Of a stretch of 64,000 bases of DNA, positions 45,070-57,180 are shown one piece after another. The translations under genes were made by a program, and so were the position numbers. Location of the stretch: the NCBI GenBank assembly GCA_009760855.2, contig WPIO01000011.1, positions 7,251,501 through 7,315,500 on the forward strand. Reading direction: 5' to 3'. Numbering within the stretch: the stretch's first letter is position 1; the number at the start of each line of letters is the position of its first letter. The notes beneath the pieces are model-generated. The model was not told where the DNA came from. It worked only from the letters and a program-made list of their open reading frames with translations, and did not search any database. This stretch comes from Cristatella mucedo (lineage: Eukaryota > Bryozoa > Phylactolaemata > Cristatellidae).

Positions 45070-46077
45070 TAATAATAAACATGCAAGAGCCAAATTGCTG
45101 CAGATCAAAGTACGCAATATCATTCTTGACGACGCTCTTGAATTATTTATCATGAATGAGACCTGGCGGAAATCCTCTAACAGCCCGACCATAACGAACG
45201 CCAGCCCACGGCGCTTTCATATCTCAATGTCAGTTAAATACTGGTGACAGAGTTAAACTCTTTGCTAGTTTCCCATCAAATTAAAACCATTTGGTGTCCC
45301 CTCCAAGCATTACTTCGAATCTTTTGCAAGGAAATCCCAATGCCGGCCACTTGCTGCCTATGGTGACAGCATTCTGTTGATACTAGTTGTAACGACCTGC
45401 TTTACTTCCGATTTTAATAAATCACTTCTATCCTGTCTTATAGAAATCTTCCGCTCCTTATCATGCGTGCTTTCAAAATTCAAATGTATTTAGATTACCC
45501 GCCTGCCCCTCTCTGAGCCGAACTTCGCTCGCTGGCTGATTCAGTTTCTCTCCTGGCTCATATGCACGGGCCCAATCACATTAAATGACACACTCTCGAT
45601 CAAATATCATCCAGCGATTGTAGACAATAAAATCTTACTAATTTCTGTTCATCGGATCACATGCATGACTCCATCTCTCTGCACTATGTATCTGCTACTG
45701 TATCTGGACATGGATTCAAATCACGAAATCCGAAATACCTTGATGCTGAAGCTGCTAGCGAAACAGATCTCCCGCATCAGTTTAACGAAATGCCCCATCC
45801 GATCTGCTATCCGAGGTGGGATACTTGAACGAGAAGCTTTCCGATTTACTAGACGAATTTGGTCATCTGAATAAGCATAATGTACGCCCTCTTCAAGATA
45901 TGCAATGGCTTATTGCAGAGGTTAAAAAGCTAAAAGGGTTACTAAGTGAAGTCTGGAAAAGCGTGCAGGAAATTAATCAAGACTGACCGTCGCCGACTGG
46001 CGTACGAGGATTGTTGCGGTCATAATAATCCACTATAGCCAAGGCCTAGTCTTGACAGTTGCGAGATTACAGATCGT
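45070..46077 (+). mobile_element. LINE endonuclease and linker region (LINE-A type)
   Basis: Reads LLQIKVRNIILDDALELFIM, then NETWRKSSNSP, the N-terminal APE-endonuclease TETW motif. Further on: NLTNFCSSDHMHDSISLHYV, the SDH motif, then LLSEVGYLNEKLSDLLDEFG and EVKKLKGLLSEVWKSVQEIN. The linker looks like a coiled-coil gene at first, but its position between SDH and RT shows it is LINE. SINE-1 interrupts it at 46078. Confidence 0.75.
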
Positions 46078-46207
46078 CGAGCTGGTTTGGTCTAGCGGTT
46101 AAGGTGCTCGCTCCAACCAAGGTCTGACTGAGGTCGTGGGCTCGAGCCCCGAGGCATATGTGAAGCGCCTGAATAGAGATTAAGTTCTCCTGGGTGCTAT
46201 ATAAATG

Positions 46208-46276
<69 letters not shown>
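46078..46276 (+). mobile_element. SINE-1 full copy with (TA)n tail
   Basis: A-box-like TGGTCTAGCGGTTAAGG, then AAGGTCTGACTGAGGTCG, then B-box-like GTGGGCTCGAGCCCC, then GAGGCATATGTGAAGCGCCT, AATAGAGATTAAGTTCTCCT and a 3' (TA)n at 46214–46276. Inserted within LINE sequence. Confidence 0.85.
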
Positions 46277-47240
46277 AACGCATCCACGTCTGCACCGTAG
46301 CTAGCGACCTTTGAAGCGGTCAAGCTGTTCGTTTTTCCAGCTGCTTTGTCCGCATGATTGACGAAATTAGAGATTCCACCTACAAGGTGAAATTCTCTCG
46401 TAAGTCTTTATTCCGAATTCCCTGCTCTTCCTAGATTTCTACCTTCAAGTGAGTTCATGCTGCCATTATCTTGAAGTTCGTCTAAAAAAAGTCTAAGAAA
46501 ATGGCAAGCCTTCTACAAATCATACCTACTGTTTTGCTTATGAAATGCCTAGATTTAGCGAATCCTCTGAGATGTGATCGTCCTGAGTTGCCCATGCTGC
46601 GCTAAGTAATTAACAAAGTAAATCCTGTCATTAGCCTAAACAAAGTCTCAGCATTTTTCTAAGAGGTTTAACGTGAGGCCATATATTCAAAATCGGTATT
46701 AGACCAAGAGAACTTTCGCAACTTGTGCCCCGTTTCCCTACAACCATCCCTATCCAAGACACTCGAACAAGCAGTTGCCAGACCAGCCAAAATATTAAAA
46801 ACCAAATTTCAAACCTAGGAAATCAAGTTCTAGTTAGATTATCGAGAAAGATCATCCGACACAGCCAGCATTGCTAACGGTCTTCTAAGGGTTACTGACG
46901 AAGATGTGTTGCAGACTTATGGGCCTTATCTTACTAGGGATAATTCAGTGAGTAGATGTCCACGGAAAGCGATTATCTAGTGAGCCTTTAATGTACCTAG
47001 TGTCCGTGATATTCGTTTTAGGTCATTCTCGCAGTTTATACTCGCTCTCATAGCGATTTAGTAGCTTAGCACGACCAAGCCTTTCATTTTTGTGCACTTG
47101 ACACACATCTGTACTTACGAGTTCAGATACTTCTCCACCTTCCACCATCCCAAACTCTCTCAGCTCCCTAGCGGGAAGCATTGCTGACATTTGCAATTGG
47201 ATGGCGAAAAGCTTTTTTTTTGAGTTGAATGCCAAAAAAC
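46277..47240 (+). mobile_element. LINE-A, resumed after SINE-1
   Basis: Reads EFPALPRFLPSSEFMLPLS, then IPTVLLMKCLDL, then LDQENFRNLCPVSLQPSLSK with TLEQAV (RT start), then a decayed region to the LAA/FLKLN segment near 47160–47240. Same orientation and order as 45070–46077. Confidence 0.72.
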
Positions 47241-47799
47241 CAACTTGCTAATTATGTGCTAGCATACACCGAAAAGACTGCAAGCCTCCGAATCGCGATT
47301 CGCGAACTCCTTCGCCGATGGAGGCTGCGGAGTTCCCGCATCCGGCTCGAGCCATCGGCTTTAAGGTGATTGTGAGGAAAATTACGAGGATTAATCAAAT
47401 TGAAGATAGTAGCCGTAGGAGCGAAGCGACCGGCGCAGTCTGCCGAAACCTTTGACCTAAAATTGCCCACCTTGAAGTGCTCTTACAGAGAGCATTGAAA
47501 TACCACGCGAGAGACAGAAGCCGGTGTTGGAAAAAGCTGCTTAGACTGAAGAGACGTTTTTGACAATTCGCCAATGAGCCACTGAGCTCCAGCGGACTGC
47601 TTTCGCTCAATGCGCAGGGAGTTTTTTCTTTTCGCTTTTCGCCCATCAAAGTAACTTTCCACATCTCTCTAGGGGGAGCTCTTTTTTCAAGGCGAGATCC
47701 GTACCCTGAGTCGGGACGCCTCAGCCGATCACTTGTTCATTAGCATTGAAGCTTTCTCGTAGAAAAGAGTTGGAATAAAAACGTTGATACTACTAATAG

Positions 47800-47889
<90 letters not shown>

Positions 47890-48237
47890 CAAAGGAATGC
47901 TTCTATAGATGTTTCTACGCGGTTGAAAAACTTGCCGGAGAGTGCGTGTATCAAACGGTTAGTGGTAGCGTGCACATCGTCATATTGCATTCACATGAGG
48001 AGAACCATTCACTCGGAACAGAGCCGTCGCTTTTAAGTCAGGGTGTATCATGACGTACGTCATGAGCGAGCTCCAAGCTTTGGCAACAGACAGACTGAAG
48101 GCGCATTCGTTCTCCAAATGATTCGAGGTTGGTTTGAGGAACAGCTAAATGGCATGATTGAATTAAGAAGAGACATCGTCCGATGCATAGGCTAATAATG
48201 AGATATTTTGGACAGGTTAATAATAATAATATTAATA
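47241..48237. other. Intronic, nothing recognised, with (TA)n
   Basis: Contains (TA)n at about 47802–47883. No exon was recognised. Confidence 0.5.
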
Positions 48238-48645
48238 ATAATAAACCTCAAGTCCTTTGGAGACCGTGCATTTAGTTCGTATGCTCCCAAAGCCTGGAGC
48301 TCCCTCCCGACTTGCGTCAGAACATCCCTGACTTGACCACACATAAAAAGAACTTAAAAACACACATATTTAGGACAGCATTTAGTGGGTTCCTGTGATT
48401 CGTCCTTGATGTGCTTGTGCGTGCTGACACTGTGCATGCTGTCACTAACCACATTTGCATGCTGACCCTGTGCATGTCACTCCTAACCATGGTATTCATG
48501 TTGTTTGTTTATCAAGCATGATATTACTCACCATTCAACTGCATTTCCCTTTGCAGCCAATATAAAGCACCTAGAAAGAGATTGAGTTCTCTGAGGGTAT
48601 TTTATAAAGTGCATCATTATTATTATTATTATTGCTATTAGGTTG
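48238..48645 (+). mobile_element. LINE-A C-terminal end and 3'UTR
   Basis: CTCAAGTCCTTTGGAGACCG, then GACTTGACCACAC, then the 3'UTR and the stem AAAGCACCTAGAAAGAGATT, GAGGGTATTTTATAAAG, (ATT)n. An (ATT)n patch also precedes it. Confidence 0.86.
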
Positions 48646-49184
48646 TCCCTTGCAAAACACTGAAGGGAGCTAATATTTATTGAATCAACCCGCTAGGTCG
48701 TCCAGCTGATTGAAAATGAGCTGCATCAACTCGTTCTGGTCTCTTAAGGCATTGACGAATGTGCTATATTTTTGGGTTTACATAGTGAATATGTTGCTGT
48801 ACTGAAATTTTGGACAGACCAGCATCCAGCGAACTGATCAGTTTATGGAGATACAAAAAACTGTGGTCTGAGCCACAGATGATGAGTTACGCTTTAATAG
48901 ACTTTCACGACCTGGAATATCTTTTAACACATATGAAGAGTAACGTACCCAAACCCTGAAGCAAAATTATTGGCTAATGAAATACAAAGAGGATGGCTAG
49001 CCAACCGATGTGGACATCACGGTGGTTCGTTAATTTTTTAGAAAGTCATCAAGGATGATCGAGGCTAAAATAGTGCATCTGCGTGAAATCTGTGTGTCAC
49101 ATTGCAAATAACCTTGTAAACGGATAACCACAAGACTGCCAAGTTTGTCTACTCTCAGATACGTGAAATAATAAGCATTTCGTC
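48646..49184. other. Intronic, nothing firm
   Basis: Possibly decayed LINE RT (QLIENELHQLVLVS near 48705) but unsupported. Confidence 0.3.
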
Positions 49185-49835
49185 ACGCATACATAAGGAT
49201 ACCATTCATTTTGGTCCATAAATGTGTGACAGTATCACTCGAATTTTGTGGCTCACTACTGCGTAGGTCTTGCAACCTGTGCAGTAAGGCGTTTACAATT
49301 GGTGCACAACTCTGCAGCGAGGCTTGAGTGGCGTAAATGTAGCAGCGGCCAGTTCATACTAATTCCCAATAACCGGCACCGGATAATCCGTCAAGCAGCG
49401 AATTGACTTCAAAGTTTAGCCACTCGCATTTAGGCCTGTTCATTCTCTTACACAGCCCTGTCTAACTGAACTACTTTCCAATCAGACTAGACATCTCATC
49501 AATGCTCCTCCTGGCTACAGTTTATTACCGGTGCTTCTAACCAACCTTATCCATCCTCTGAAGAGAGTGCCATTCGTTCACTTGCTTCCGAAGTGTGGAA
49601 ATAACTCCCGACTGACTTCACGACTTCCCCTAAATTGACAAAACCTTAGAGAAGCTATATACGTTCACCTTTTAATGATACTGTTTAGATGGTCAATGTA
49701 AATTACTCTTTATTAGCTTACGAGTGTTAAAAATGTAATTCATCTCCAACTTATTGACATATTCTTGTGCAGCACATGTAAAGTGACTAATTATTTCCTA
49801 TCAGGTGCAATACAAATCTTAGTATGAGTAGAATT
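49185..49835 (+). mobile_element. LINE-A-like diverged copy
   Basis: GCAGTAAGGCGTTTACAATT, then GGTGCACAACTCTGCAGCGA, then a diverged end with ATGTAAAGTGACTAATTATT, TCAGGTGCAATACAAAT and (ATT)n. Confidence 0.7.
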
Positions 49836-49971
49836 TATTATTAAAACACTCAAAGAAGTTGGCATACGCGATCGGCCAAATCCCTGTACGGCATATATTT
49901 TTTTCGAGTAGTCAGTTATTTTTAGAAATACTGACTTACGCCGCATGAATGCCTGCAACATTCCGTCTTAC

Positions 49972-50289
49972 CTATCGAAGCAGGCACGACAATGTCGTTC
50001 GACTTGACTGGAGCAACACCAGGAATGTTCACAACCCTCGTGCAGTAAATAGTTGCGTTGTATCGCGGCAGCTCGGCTGACATATTTGCCGCTAGCTTCG
50101 GTCTTTCTTCTAAGCCCGGTACATGTTGATAAATCGGAGTTGTTTTCTGAAGTAAAACGTTTTCTCTTGCTTCATACCAGTTGACTGTGGTGGCTCCGAC
50201 GAAGATGCTGTCTGGCAAAATGCAGTACAGACCGCTGAATGTACTGGAAACATTAGCCATCTGTCTCACGAGTATCACTCTAGGCGAGC
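49972..50289 (-). CDS. Ig-superfamily receptor, Ig-domain exon 2
   Basis: A 318-bp exon with acceptor tttttatag (50290–50291) and donor gtaaga (49971 downwards), phase 1 at both ends. It encodes one Ig-like domain: first Cys in FSGLYCILPDS, the core Trp in TTVNWYEARE, second Cys in YNATIYCTRVV, and a final strand SNDIVVPAS. Sequons NVS, NMS and NAT indicate extracellular placement. Length (106 residues) and spacing suit a V/C2-type domain. Symmetric 1–1 exons are the usual unit of Ig-domain shuffling. The role inferred is ligand or adhesion binding at the cell surface. The next coding exon downstream is at 41444. Confidence 0.82.
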
Positions 50290-51409
50290 CTATAAAAATA
50301 GTAACTCATATTCTTGGAATAGTTCAAATAAATTACTCAACTAATGCTGCTGCTCTAAAGTTCGCTAAAACATGGCTGTTCAAGAAATATCTCGAGCCAC
50401 AGGCCACCTGCCTCTGTAATAAGCTATGGGTTTGCTAGTCCTTAGTCCGGCACTAATGTCACGTTTATGTCGACTCCTCGGTGAGATATTTATAGTATTA
50501 CCGCAGCACAGCCGCTATGCTGATTATCAAAACAAGGAGATAAATGGGAGGAGAGGAGTCTGCTTGTCTGCACGTACGTCGCTGCAACATGCACTCTCTC
50601 AGTTGAAATTGAATGTTGAAATGTGAGAGCTTCACAGGGCTACGAACATAAAGGTCGGTCAAAGGGTGGCCATGGCATTCCAGCAGCTTGCCCTCTCATT
50701 TGCTGTCACCCGAAGTGACGACTGGCAATGCCACCTGGACCAGCAGAATTAACATATCGGAAAGCTGCCAGTTTGAGTGGGAGTGACCGGAAGTCACGCT
50801 GCGCCTGCTTTTGGCAAGCGATAGATCTGATGAATAGACTCCCTCCATAATTTTCCGGGGGACGTCTCATTGCACGTGGCGTGATCACCAACTCGGTCAG
50901 CAGATGGCCCGCATTCCAAAGTGAGATTGAAGTTTTCCGTGGTTTTTCAAGGAAGCAGCTAGTAACAAAATAAAAAAAATAATAATAATAATAGATCGCT
51001 TCTATAGCCCCAATAAAAGGACTACATCTCAATCCAGGCAATACAAATTTCTTCAAGGAAATGAGCATCAAAAGGTAAATGATGTGCAGAGTGTCGTGCT
51101 AAGAAAATCGTTCAAAAGCAAGTAGGCATCATGCTTAGGCCAGAACGGCCACCTCCACTCCCAGGAGCACCGGGTAGTAGCGCCTCCAGAACCAAGTGGG
51201 ATATTAGCATGCAGCTAATCATGCACAAGTGTGCACGCCAAGCACAGGTAGCAGCCAGAAATTACACTGGGATTGAGGATGAGCATAGGCGGGGGCGCCT
51301 TTCGGTGAGACTTGAATGAAAAAATGAATGGAAGGAATTAATGAATGAGGGAGGAATTAAGCGAATTCAATTCACGCGGTGACATAAGCCAGTTGTAATC
51401 TTGAGACTC

Positions 51410-51520
51410 TCGGTCATACGAATCGAATAGAATCGACCAAATCGGATCGAATCGATTGAATCCTATCGAATCGAACCAATTGCAACAAATCGAAGGCGAG
51501 ATCGATTGATCGTAAACAGA
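51410..51520. repeat. Imperfect AATCG/GATCG-rich simple repeat
   Basis: ATCGAATAGAATCGACC, AATCGGATCGAATCGATTG and AATCCTATCGAATCG are variants of a short ATCGA-type unit. Confidence 0.7.
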
Positions 51521-51654
51521 TTTTAAGGAAGTTCGAGGGCGAGATGCCCGCAAAAAGCCGACCTGCACAAGTGAGCGGCGCACCAGCGCTTTGGAAGTGC
51601 ACGAGCTTGAATGAACAGGCTGGTGCACACGACTGTAGCAACCTTTGCGCCCGA

Positions 51655-51760
51655 GAGAGGATCTTGAAGTCAATTCTATGCTCGACAGGAGGCGCCAGTG
51701 AAGCTCAGACAGAATCGGTGTGACGTGGCAGCTGCAGTCTTAAATTTCTGATTTTGCTGT
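51655..51760 (-). mobile_element. LINE-C fragment
   Basis: GATCTTGAAGTCAATTCTAT, GCTCGACAGGAGGC and GAAGCTCAGACAGAAT align with 9375–9440 and 10335–10410. Confidence 0.5.
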
Positions 51761-52467
51761 CCAAATTGTCAACGGTAGTCTACTACAGATTATTAAATAC
51801 TTAGTTTAGTTTACTCTTTTCACAATGGCTAAATAGTAATATTTTCCGCAAGTGTTTTTACTTGCGCGAGTGTGTGTGTGTGTGTGCGTGTGTTTGTGTG
51901 TGTGCCAGAATGCGCACTAAGGAAACATAGGCATCAAGCATCTGTTAGCTAGGAGTAATTTAGAAAATGTGGAGAGCATGAGAACACAGTGGAAGAGGTT
52001 CGGCAGCACATTCCTTTACTATTCGCGGCAGGATTAGGATTAGCTTATGAGAATTTACATAAGACCTAAAGCTCAGTCTACTGCAGTTGTTAGAAAGGGT
52101 TGTTGACCTGAAAACTACTGCTCGCAATTTTGGAGAAATTGGAAAACATTTTAATTGGAATGCAAGTATTTTCTTATCTTTTTTCATTTTTCTGTCAACA
52201 GTTTGTTAATAAAAGGTCGCGATTTATTAAATGGGTCATGCAAAAGTCTCAAGCCCTTTTGGAATAAAATCCCTTTTATTAAGACAAACCGGACTTTATG
52301 AAGACAGATTTTAGTCGCTTGAAGGTACTGCTATGTGAATTGTCATACATGGCCCAATTGCAAATTGAATTTCGATTGACACCTGATTGCAAATTGAGTT
52401 TCGGCTAACATAAAGACAGCATTTACTCGCGATCGTAACAAGCAAGTTAGCACGCTTTTCCTCACTC

Positions 52468-52474
52468 ACACACA

Positions 52475-52539
<65 letters not shown>
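52468..52539. repeat. (CA)n microsatellite
   Basis: About 35 CA units, 200 bp from the donor of the first Ig exon. Confidence 0.96.
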
Positions 52540-52546
<7 letters not shown>

Positions 52547-52742
52547 CTCGCACACACTCGCACATTAACACGAACAGTTAGATGAGAATTCTAAGCTGCA
52601 ACGAGTCAATGAAGATGGACAAAGTGAAATAGTCTCAACGGAAGATTAGGTTTCGAACCTGAAAATACTCTTGAGATTGTTTTTAAAATTAGGAATTAGG
52701 TATTTTCTCCCACAGTTACGCACCAATTTTAAAGTCGCTCAC

Positions 52743-53105
52743 CTGCAACCTCGAACTGACGCTCCGGCGATCTCTCACGCACTTTCGCGCTCCCCGGGAT
52801 ACACTGTTTAACGTCAGCCTCGCACTGAAGTCTGGCCGTAGCTTCCGCTGTTGAGTGTGGAGTAACTACTATGATTGTTGATCCACGGCCTGAGTGACTT
52901 GAATTAGCTGTTTTTAGCACCATAGTTGTCGTAGCATCAAAAATGCTGATCTGTGTCGTGCTTCCATCGTTAATCCACTTTACCTTATCAAGAAGAGGCA
53001 GCTCTGACCTTGACCCTGCTTGGCACTCGCAAGACGCGAGGTAAGCCTCTTCTCCATCCAGCACGTTCGAGTTCGGAAACAGTTGAACGACAACTTTGCT
53101 TGCAC
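52743..53105 (-). CDS. Ig-superfamily receptor, Ig-domain exon 1 (most 5' found)
   Basis: A 363-bp exon, acceptor ggtcaatgtag (ending 53106) and donor gtgagc (52742 downwards), phase 1 at both ends. It encodes about 121 residues: KVVVQLFPNSNVLDGEEAYL, first Cys in ASCECQAG, Trp in DKVKWIND, then ATARLQCEADV with the second canonical Cys. The pattern is an Ig-like domain with an extra Cys pair (CEC; KQCIP) that could form a second disulphide. The phases join cleanly with the exon at 50289. No signal-peptide exon was found upstream to 64 kb, so the gene is 5'-incomplete here. Confidence 0.8.
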
Positions 53106-53984
53106 CTACATTGACCAAAATGAGCTCGTTATTGAAAGTTATATACTTAAAGCTCCAATAAGTTCAAGTAGCAATTAGCTAGCATTTGAAGTGTTGTTTA
53201 GCAGCAGTCGTGAGCTCTTACGACGCCGGTTATTGGATCAGCTAACGGGTAGTGTAAAGCAGGAAGAGGATTTATAAAACTTGTCTTGGGAAATCTTTAA
53301 TCGTCGCGCAATTGAGTTGTCGCTAACTGTAGATGGCGCCGCGGTAACCACATATCTTTGCTTTTTAGTTTTTCTAACGAGTGTCTACGATTGTTGAACA
53401 AATCGAATCTCATTTATTGTTCCAGTCTATTGCGATCGAAGTCATATAATATCTCAATTTTGTAAATTTTTTACTTCTGGTCTGGTTCAACTGGAATTAA
53501 ATGTTCAGATATGAGTACATTTTAATATTCGCATTAATATTTAGCCGGGCTATCTTACCATTGGTTAGGGTAAGTTAGTAAATCAGCTGAGAATTCTTTA
53601 ACTGTACGTATACACGGATGGGACGTACTTTCAAAGCTATTATTAATAAGAGCTCCAACACAGGCACGCTGTAATACAATGAAAACTAGATTTGAAAGAT
53701 AAAAACAATTTAAATTTAAAATAAATAGAAAAGAATAACTAAGAAATGTGTCCCTTAATAGTTTGCTTCGATGTCCAAAATTTTAACATGCTAAATCCAC
53801 TTCTAAAAGACTGTATGGTAGAGCCATTAAACCCAATTTAACAAGGAAAAATTCTCTTAGCCAAAGCAACAAGATTGTTATCGTGGTGACAAAGCTAACT
53901 TCCTCTAGTTCAACGAACTTCTTCATTTAGTAGTAGAAAGAACCTTTCTAGCTAGCACTGCTACATTAAGCGGGAAATAAGGAA
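53106..53984. other. AT-rich upstream intron or flank, nothing recognised
   Basis: No further Ig exon, CpG island or repeat was recognised. Confidence 0.35.
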
Positions 53985-54070
53985 TTACCTGCGACATGGC
54001 TCCAACCTGCGACCTGGATTGCGAAGTGCAAGCACTGTATCCAGAGTCTACGACCTTAGGGCCGACGAGT
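53985..54070 (-). mobile_element. SINE-2 head fragment, decayed
   Basis: On the minus strand, GTGCTTGCACTTCGCAATCC, AGGTCGCAGGTTGGAGCC and GCAGGTAATTCC line up with the SINE-2 fragment at 22625–22735. Confidence 0.45.
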
Positions 54071-56639
54071 TTAAAGAGATTTGTCATTAGTAAAAAGCTC
54101 TGTATGACAGATTTGTCAGCTTTACGTAGCCGTACGATAGTCGCTGCACACCATGACTAGTTTCCTAAAGCCCGCAACCCTCAGGCGCTGCCGAATAGAG
54201 GTTTGTTTTTATGCTGTGCATATTTACTGTGAATCTTCAAATGTGAGCGCTTTTCGTTGCTTCCGTATTCCGCCACTATCAGGATATAGCGTGAACCGAT
54301 GCTTCACGCACAGCAGTCGCTAGCCGCGCAGCAGAAGTTCTGGGGTTCGCTGTGCGTTCTTCACCCATTTGCCGCGCTTCGGCTGGGACCAGCACCGTAA
54401 CGAGAGCCTCGTTTTAGGCATAGCTCTGTCCCGACGTAGACACCGCCACAAGACGCCTGTAGCAGGTTCCCCCCCCCCGAGTGGAACCTCTATCGCAACC
54501 AGAGCCACGAAGCAGATGATAAGCTACACACTAACGGGCAACTATCGAGCAAGTTCTCGTAAGCGAATGTCTAGAAAATACCAAAAATATTAGTTAAACA
54601 GTCAAATGAAGTCAGCAAGGTACTTTTCAAATGAAAAATATGATGGAACAGGATTGAACAACTTCTTCTTCAATGCCACTCAGTACCTTGTAAGTTCGAC
54701 AACACGGCGAAAACTTTGTCAAACACTTAAATAGAGTCCTACGACTGTCGCGTGACGCGCGAGCCACGCTGCCACATCGACAGCGACACTGCATTCACCA
54801 AGAGCGGACGAAATCGCCACAGGCAGCCGATAAGCGAGATCCTAGCCTGTCTCTCCGGTCGTGCGCCCGACCGGCCTACGACCAATCTTAAAGCTCGTGT
54901 TTTGCCTCGTGTATGGGGAGCCAGACAGAAATCGGTGGGGTTTCGAGCACCGAGCCCTCAGCTCTCACTCGCCTCAAGCCTATTGCCAGCCGCTGCATTC
55001 GTGAGAAGCTGCTGCCGATAGTGTTGATGTCTTGACATCCTAGTGGAAGGCATAATCGGCCAGCAAAACTGACAGCATACCCACGGGAGCCAGCTACAAT
55101 TGAGGCGTCAGACTCCCTTGTTTGAGAATAGCGTAAGAGACACAGTAAATATTGGCGTCGAGCCGACAATTCAATTAAAAAATGACAGTACTGGCACGAT
55201 TGGCTGGTTCCATCAATCTGAGAAGACGATCGCGGGGGGGGGGCAGTCGGCAGTGAATGATTGGCCGCACAGCATCGGGAACGAGACGAGGTCTATGCAT
55301 GCAAAAGAATGCCTGACCCCAGACCGAGTGCCTGACGGTACAAGTGGGGCCTTTGCCTCAACCGGAGTGGCTTTATCCAAAGCGATAAACCCTGCCTACT
55401 CGTAGCCATAGCACTCAAAGATTCTGCTTTTGTCAAAACGATAGAGATTGAAAGGGCAGAAACTGACGATCTGTGAGCATGTAATCTTGGCACTCTTGCC
55501 GGGCTAACGTGTTCCTAAGCATTCTGACGTGTTTGAGTCATGTCAAGATCACCAGTTACTGGTGGTGTGATCACTGGTAGATTTTGACAATACTTTAGTC
55601 AGGGTACGACTTTATTTCAACAACGTAAGAGAGAGTGAAAGAAAGAAGAATTCCGGTCAGGCCGACCAGAGTACAGAAGTGGACGTCCGCCTAGCCCAAG
55701 CGGCGGGAGGGAAGTGGTCTTTCACGGCCACCACAAGACGGATGTGGGTTCAGGTGTTTATGACCTCGAGGGCGATTGATCTCACAGCTGGCAAGTTATT
55801 GGGAAGCCAGCGGTTTCTACAGGCTATCAAAGACTATTAAGTATCAAGTGTTCCCGTGTCTGAGGCACTTGCACCAGTATTTAAAATAGTGTCCCTCCTC
55901 GCTGCGATTGTAACACATTAAGAAGAGGGAGACACCTGTAAGATCTGTGAAAGTACTGTCCGCAATGAAAGCAATTTGGTGAGGAGAATTCCGAAGGCTA
56001 ATGGCTGGGCTGGTTCACCTGAAGCGACCGGCCACCTGGCTTCTGTGCCGAAACCACCAGCGGAGGATCCTGATTTACGATTGGACAGGACGTCTTTTGG
56101 GGGTCGCATTCAACAATGCGACACACACACACACACATAAAAAAGACCCTGTGGCGACTGCACCAATACAACCTCGGAGAACGCTTTCTGCCGCCCTTGG
56201 ACCTAATCGCCCTCGTCCTACTGGTTCGACACTTGGACCGAGACGAACACAGGACGGTAGCCTGCCGTCTTCGCAGTATCGAGGCATGGAAAACGCTACG
56301 TAAACGACTTGTTAGGTCGGGCACCTGCTGCGAATTGTGTGCGAAAAAACGAACCGTTGTTTGGACGGACCGTAATTGGGCGAGATTGTATGGCCAAGAT
56401 TCAGGAAGAGTGCTACTACTACACGCTACCATTAACGTAAGGAAGTTATCAGGAGTACTTGTAGCATGCAGTCCGAGGATCATAGAGAACCTTATAGACT
56501 TTAAAGCCTTTTAATTGCACGACCTCCTTTAGATGTCTCAGCGTAGACTGGAAGATAGCTACGCTGGCTGTTATTTCCGCGTGGCCGCCACTACTCCAGG
56601 TGGCAGGTCGGCACGTGCGACTCGTAAAGATCGAACATT
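54071..56639. other. Unassigned; may include upstream gypsy sequence
   Basis: No domain recognised. The 55600–56640 part precedes a gypsy RT in the same orientation and may be its gag/protease, but nothing diagnostic was read. (AC)n lies at 56119–56136. Confidence 0.35.
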
Positions 56640-57180
56640 CGCATGAGAAAACGAACGTCAACTTACCACCTTTGCTGCCAGCTAGAATTATTCGTCAGAG
56701 CAGCACCCCGTGGCTTGCGAAGGAAGTGTACACGTTAGAAATTAACGGGGACGTACGGATATGCGTAAATTATCAAGAGCTTAAACGGGCGGACGAAGAA
56801 AAATGCCTACGCATTACATAACCAGATGTCATATATACTAGCTGATTCAACAGCTTCTTTTGTATAGCGACGGAAGAGCATATATTGCTCTCACCACCGC
56901 TTGCAGTGTCAATAAGGGATCGCCCACCGAAGGACCCGAACCCACGATCTTGGGGCCGAGGACGTAAAATGCAACCGCCTTACCTGGTGTGCCATTACGG
57001 CTTACCGTATTTGTGATTACTTTACTACACTGGACTTACGCTAAGGCTACTGGCAGATAGCTGTGCGTGAAGAAGATATACTCAAGATTTCCTGCGCACC
57101 TGGTCACGGTCATCAGGCCTATATGTTCTGCCAATTGCTATTTGGAGTCAATGGGGGTCCAGGCACAAACCAGCTGTGCG
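56640..57180 (+). mobile_element. Ty3/gypsy RT remnant split by SINE-2
   Basis: Reads IIRQSSTPWLAKEVYTLEIN, then GDVRICVNYQELKR. After the SINE it continues DYFTTLDLR, then GYWQIAVREEDILKISC, then LLFGVNGGPGTNQ. These are successive RT motifs of a gypsy-type pol with stops. The fragment ends before the catalytic YVDD. Confidence 0.82.
56885..57000 (-). mobile_element. SINE-2 inserted in gypsy RT
   Basis: On the minus strand: TGGCACACCAGGTAAGGCGG, CCAAGATCGTGGGTTCGGGT, CCTTCGGTGGGCGATCCCTT. A tRNA-like head with the first part of the SINE-2 body. Confidence 0.72.

Larger units (their letters stand above)
50290..52742 (-). other. Inferred intron between the Ig exons
   Basis: Holds an imperfect AATCG-type repeat at about 51410–51520, a LINE-C fragment at about 51655–51760, (GT)n at about 51870–51905 and (CA)n at 52468–52539. 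No extra Ig exon was recognised. Confidence 0.5.

Noticed and set aside
45070-46000. A coiled-coil host gene (NLTNFCSSDHMHDS ... SEVWKSVQEINQD)
   Set aside because: At first it looked like a real gene. The upstream NETWRKSSNSP and the SDH motif show it is the LINE endonuclease and linker, and the RT follows at 46640 in the same orientation.
46078-46150. tRNA gene with A box TGGTCTAGCGG
   Set aside because: The same head plus tail recurs at 59807 and 14556, so it is a SINE.
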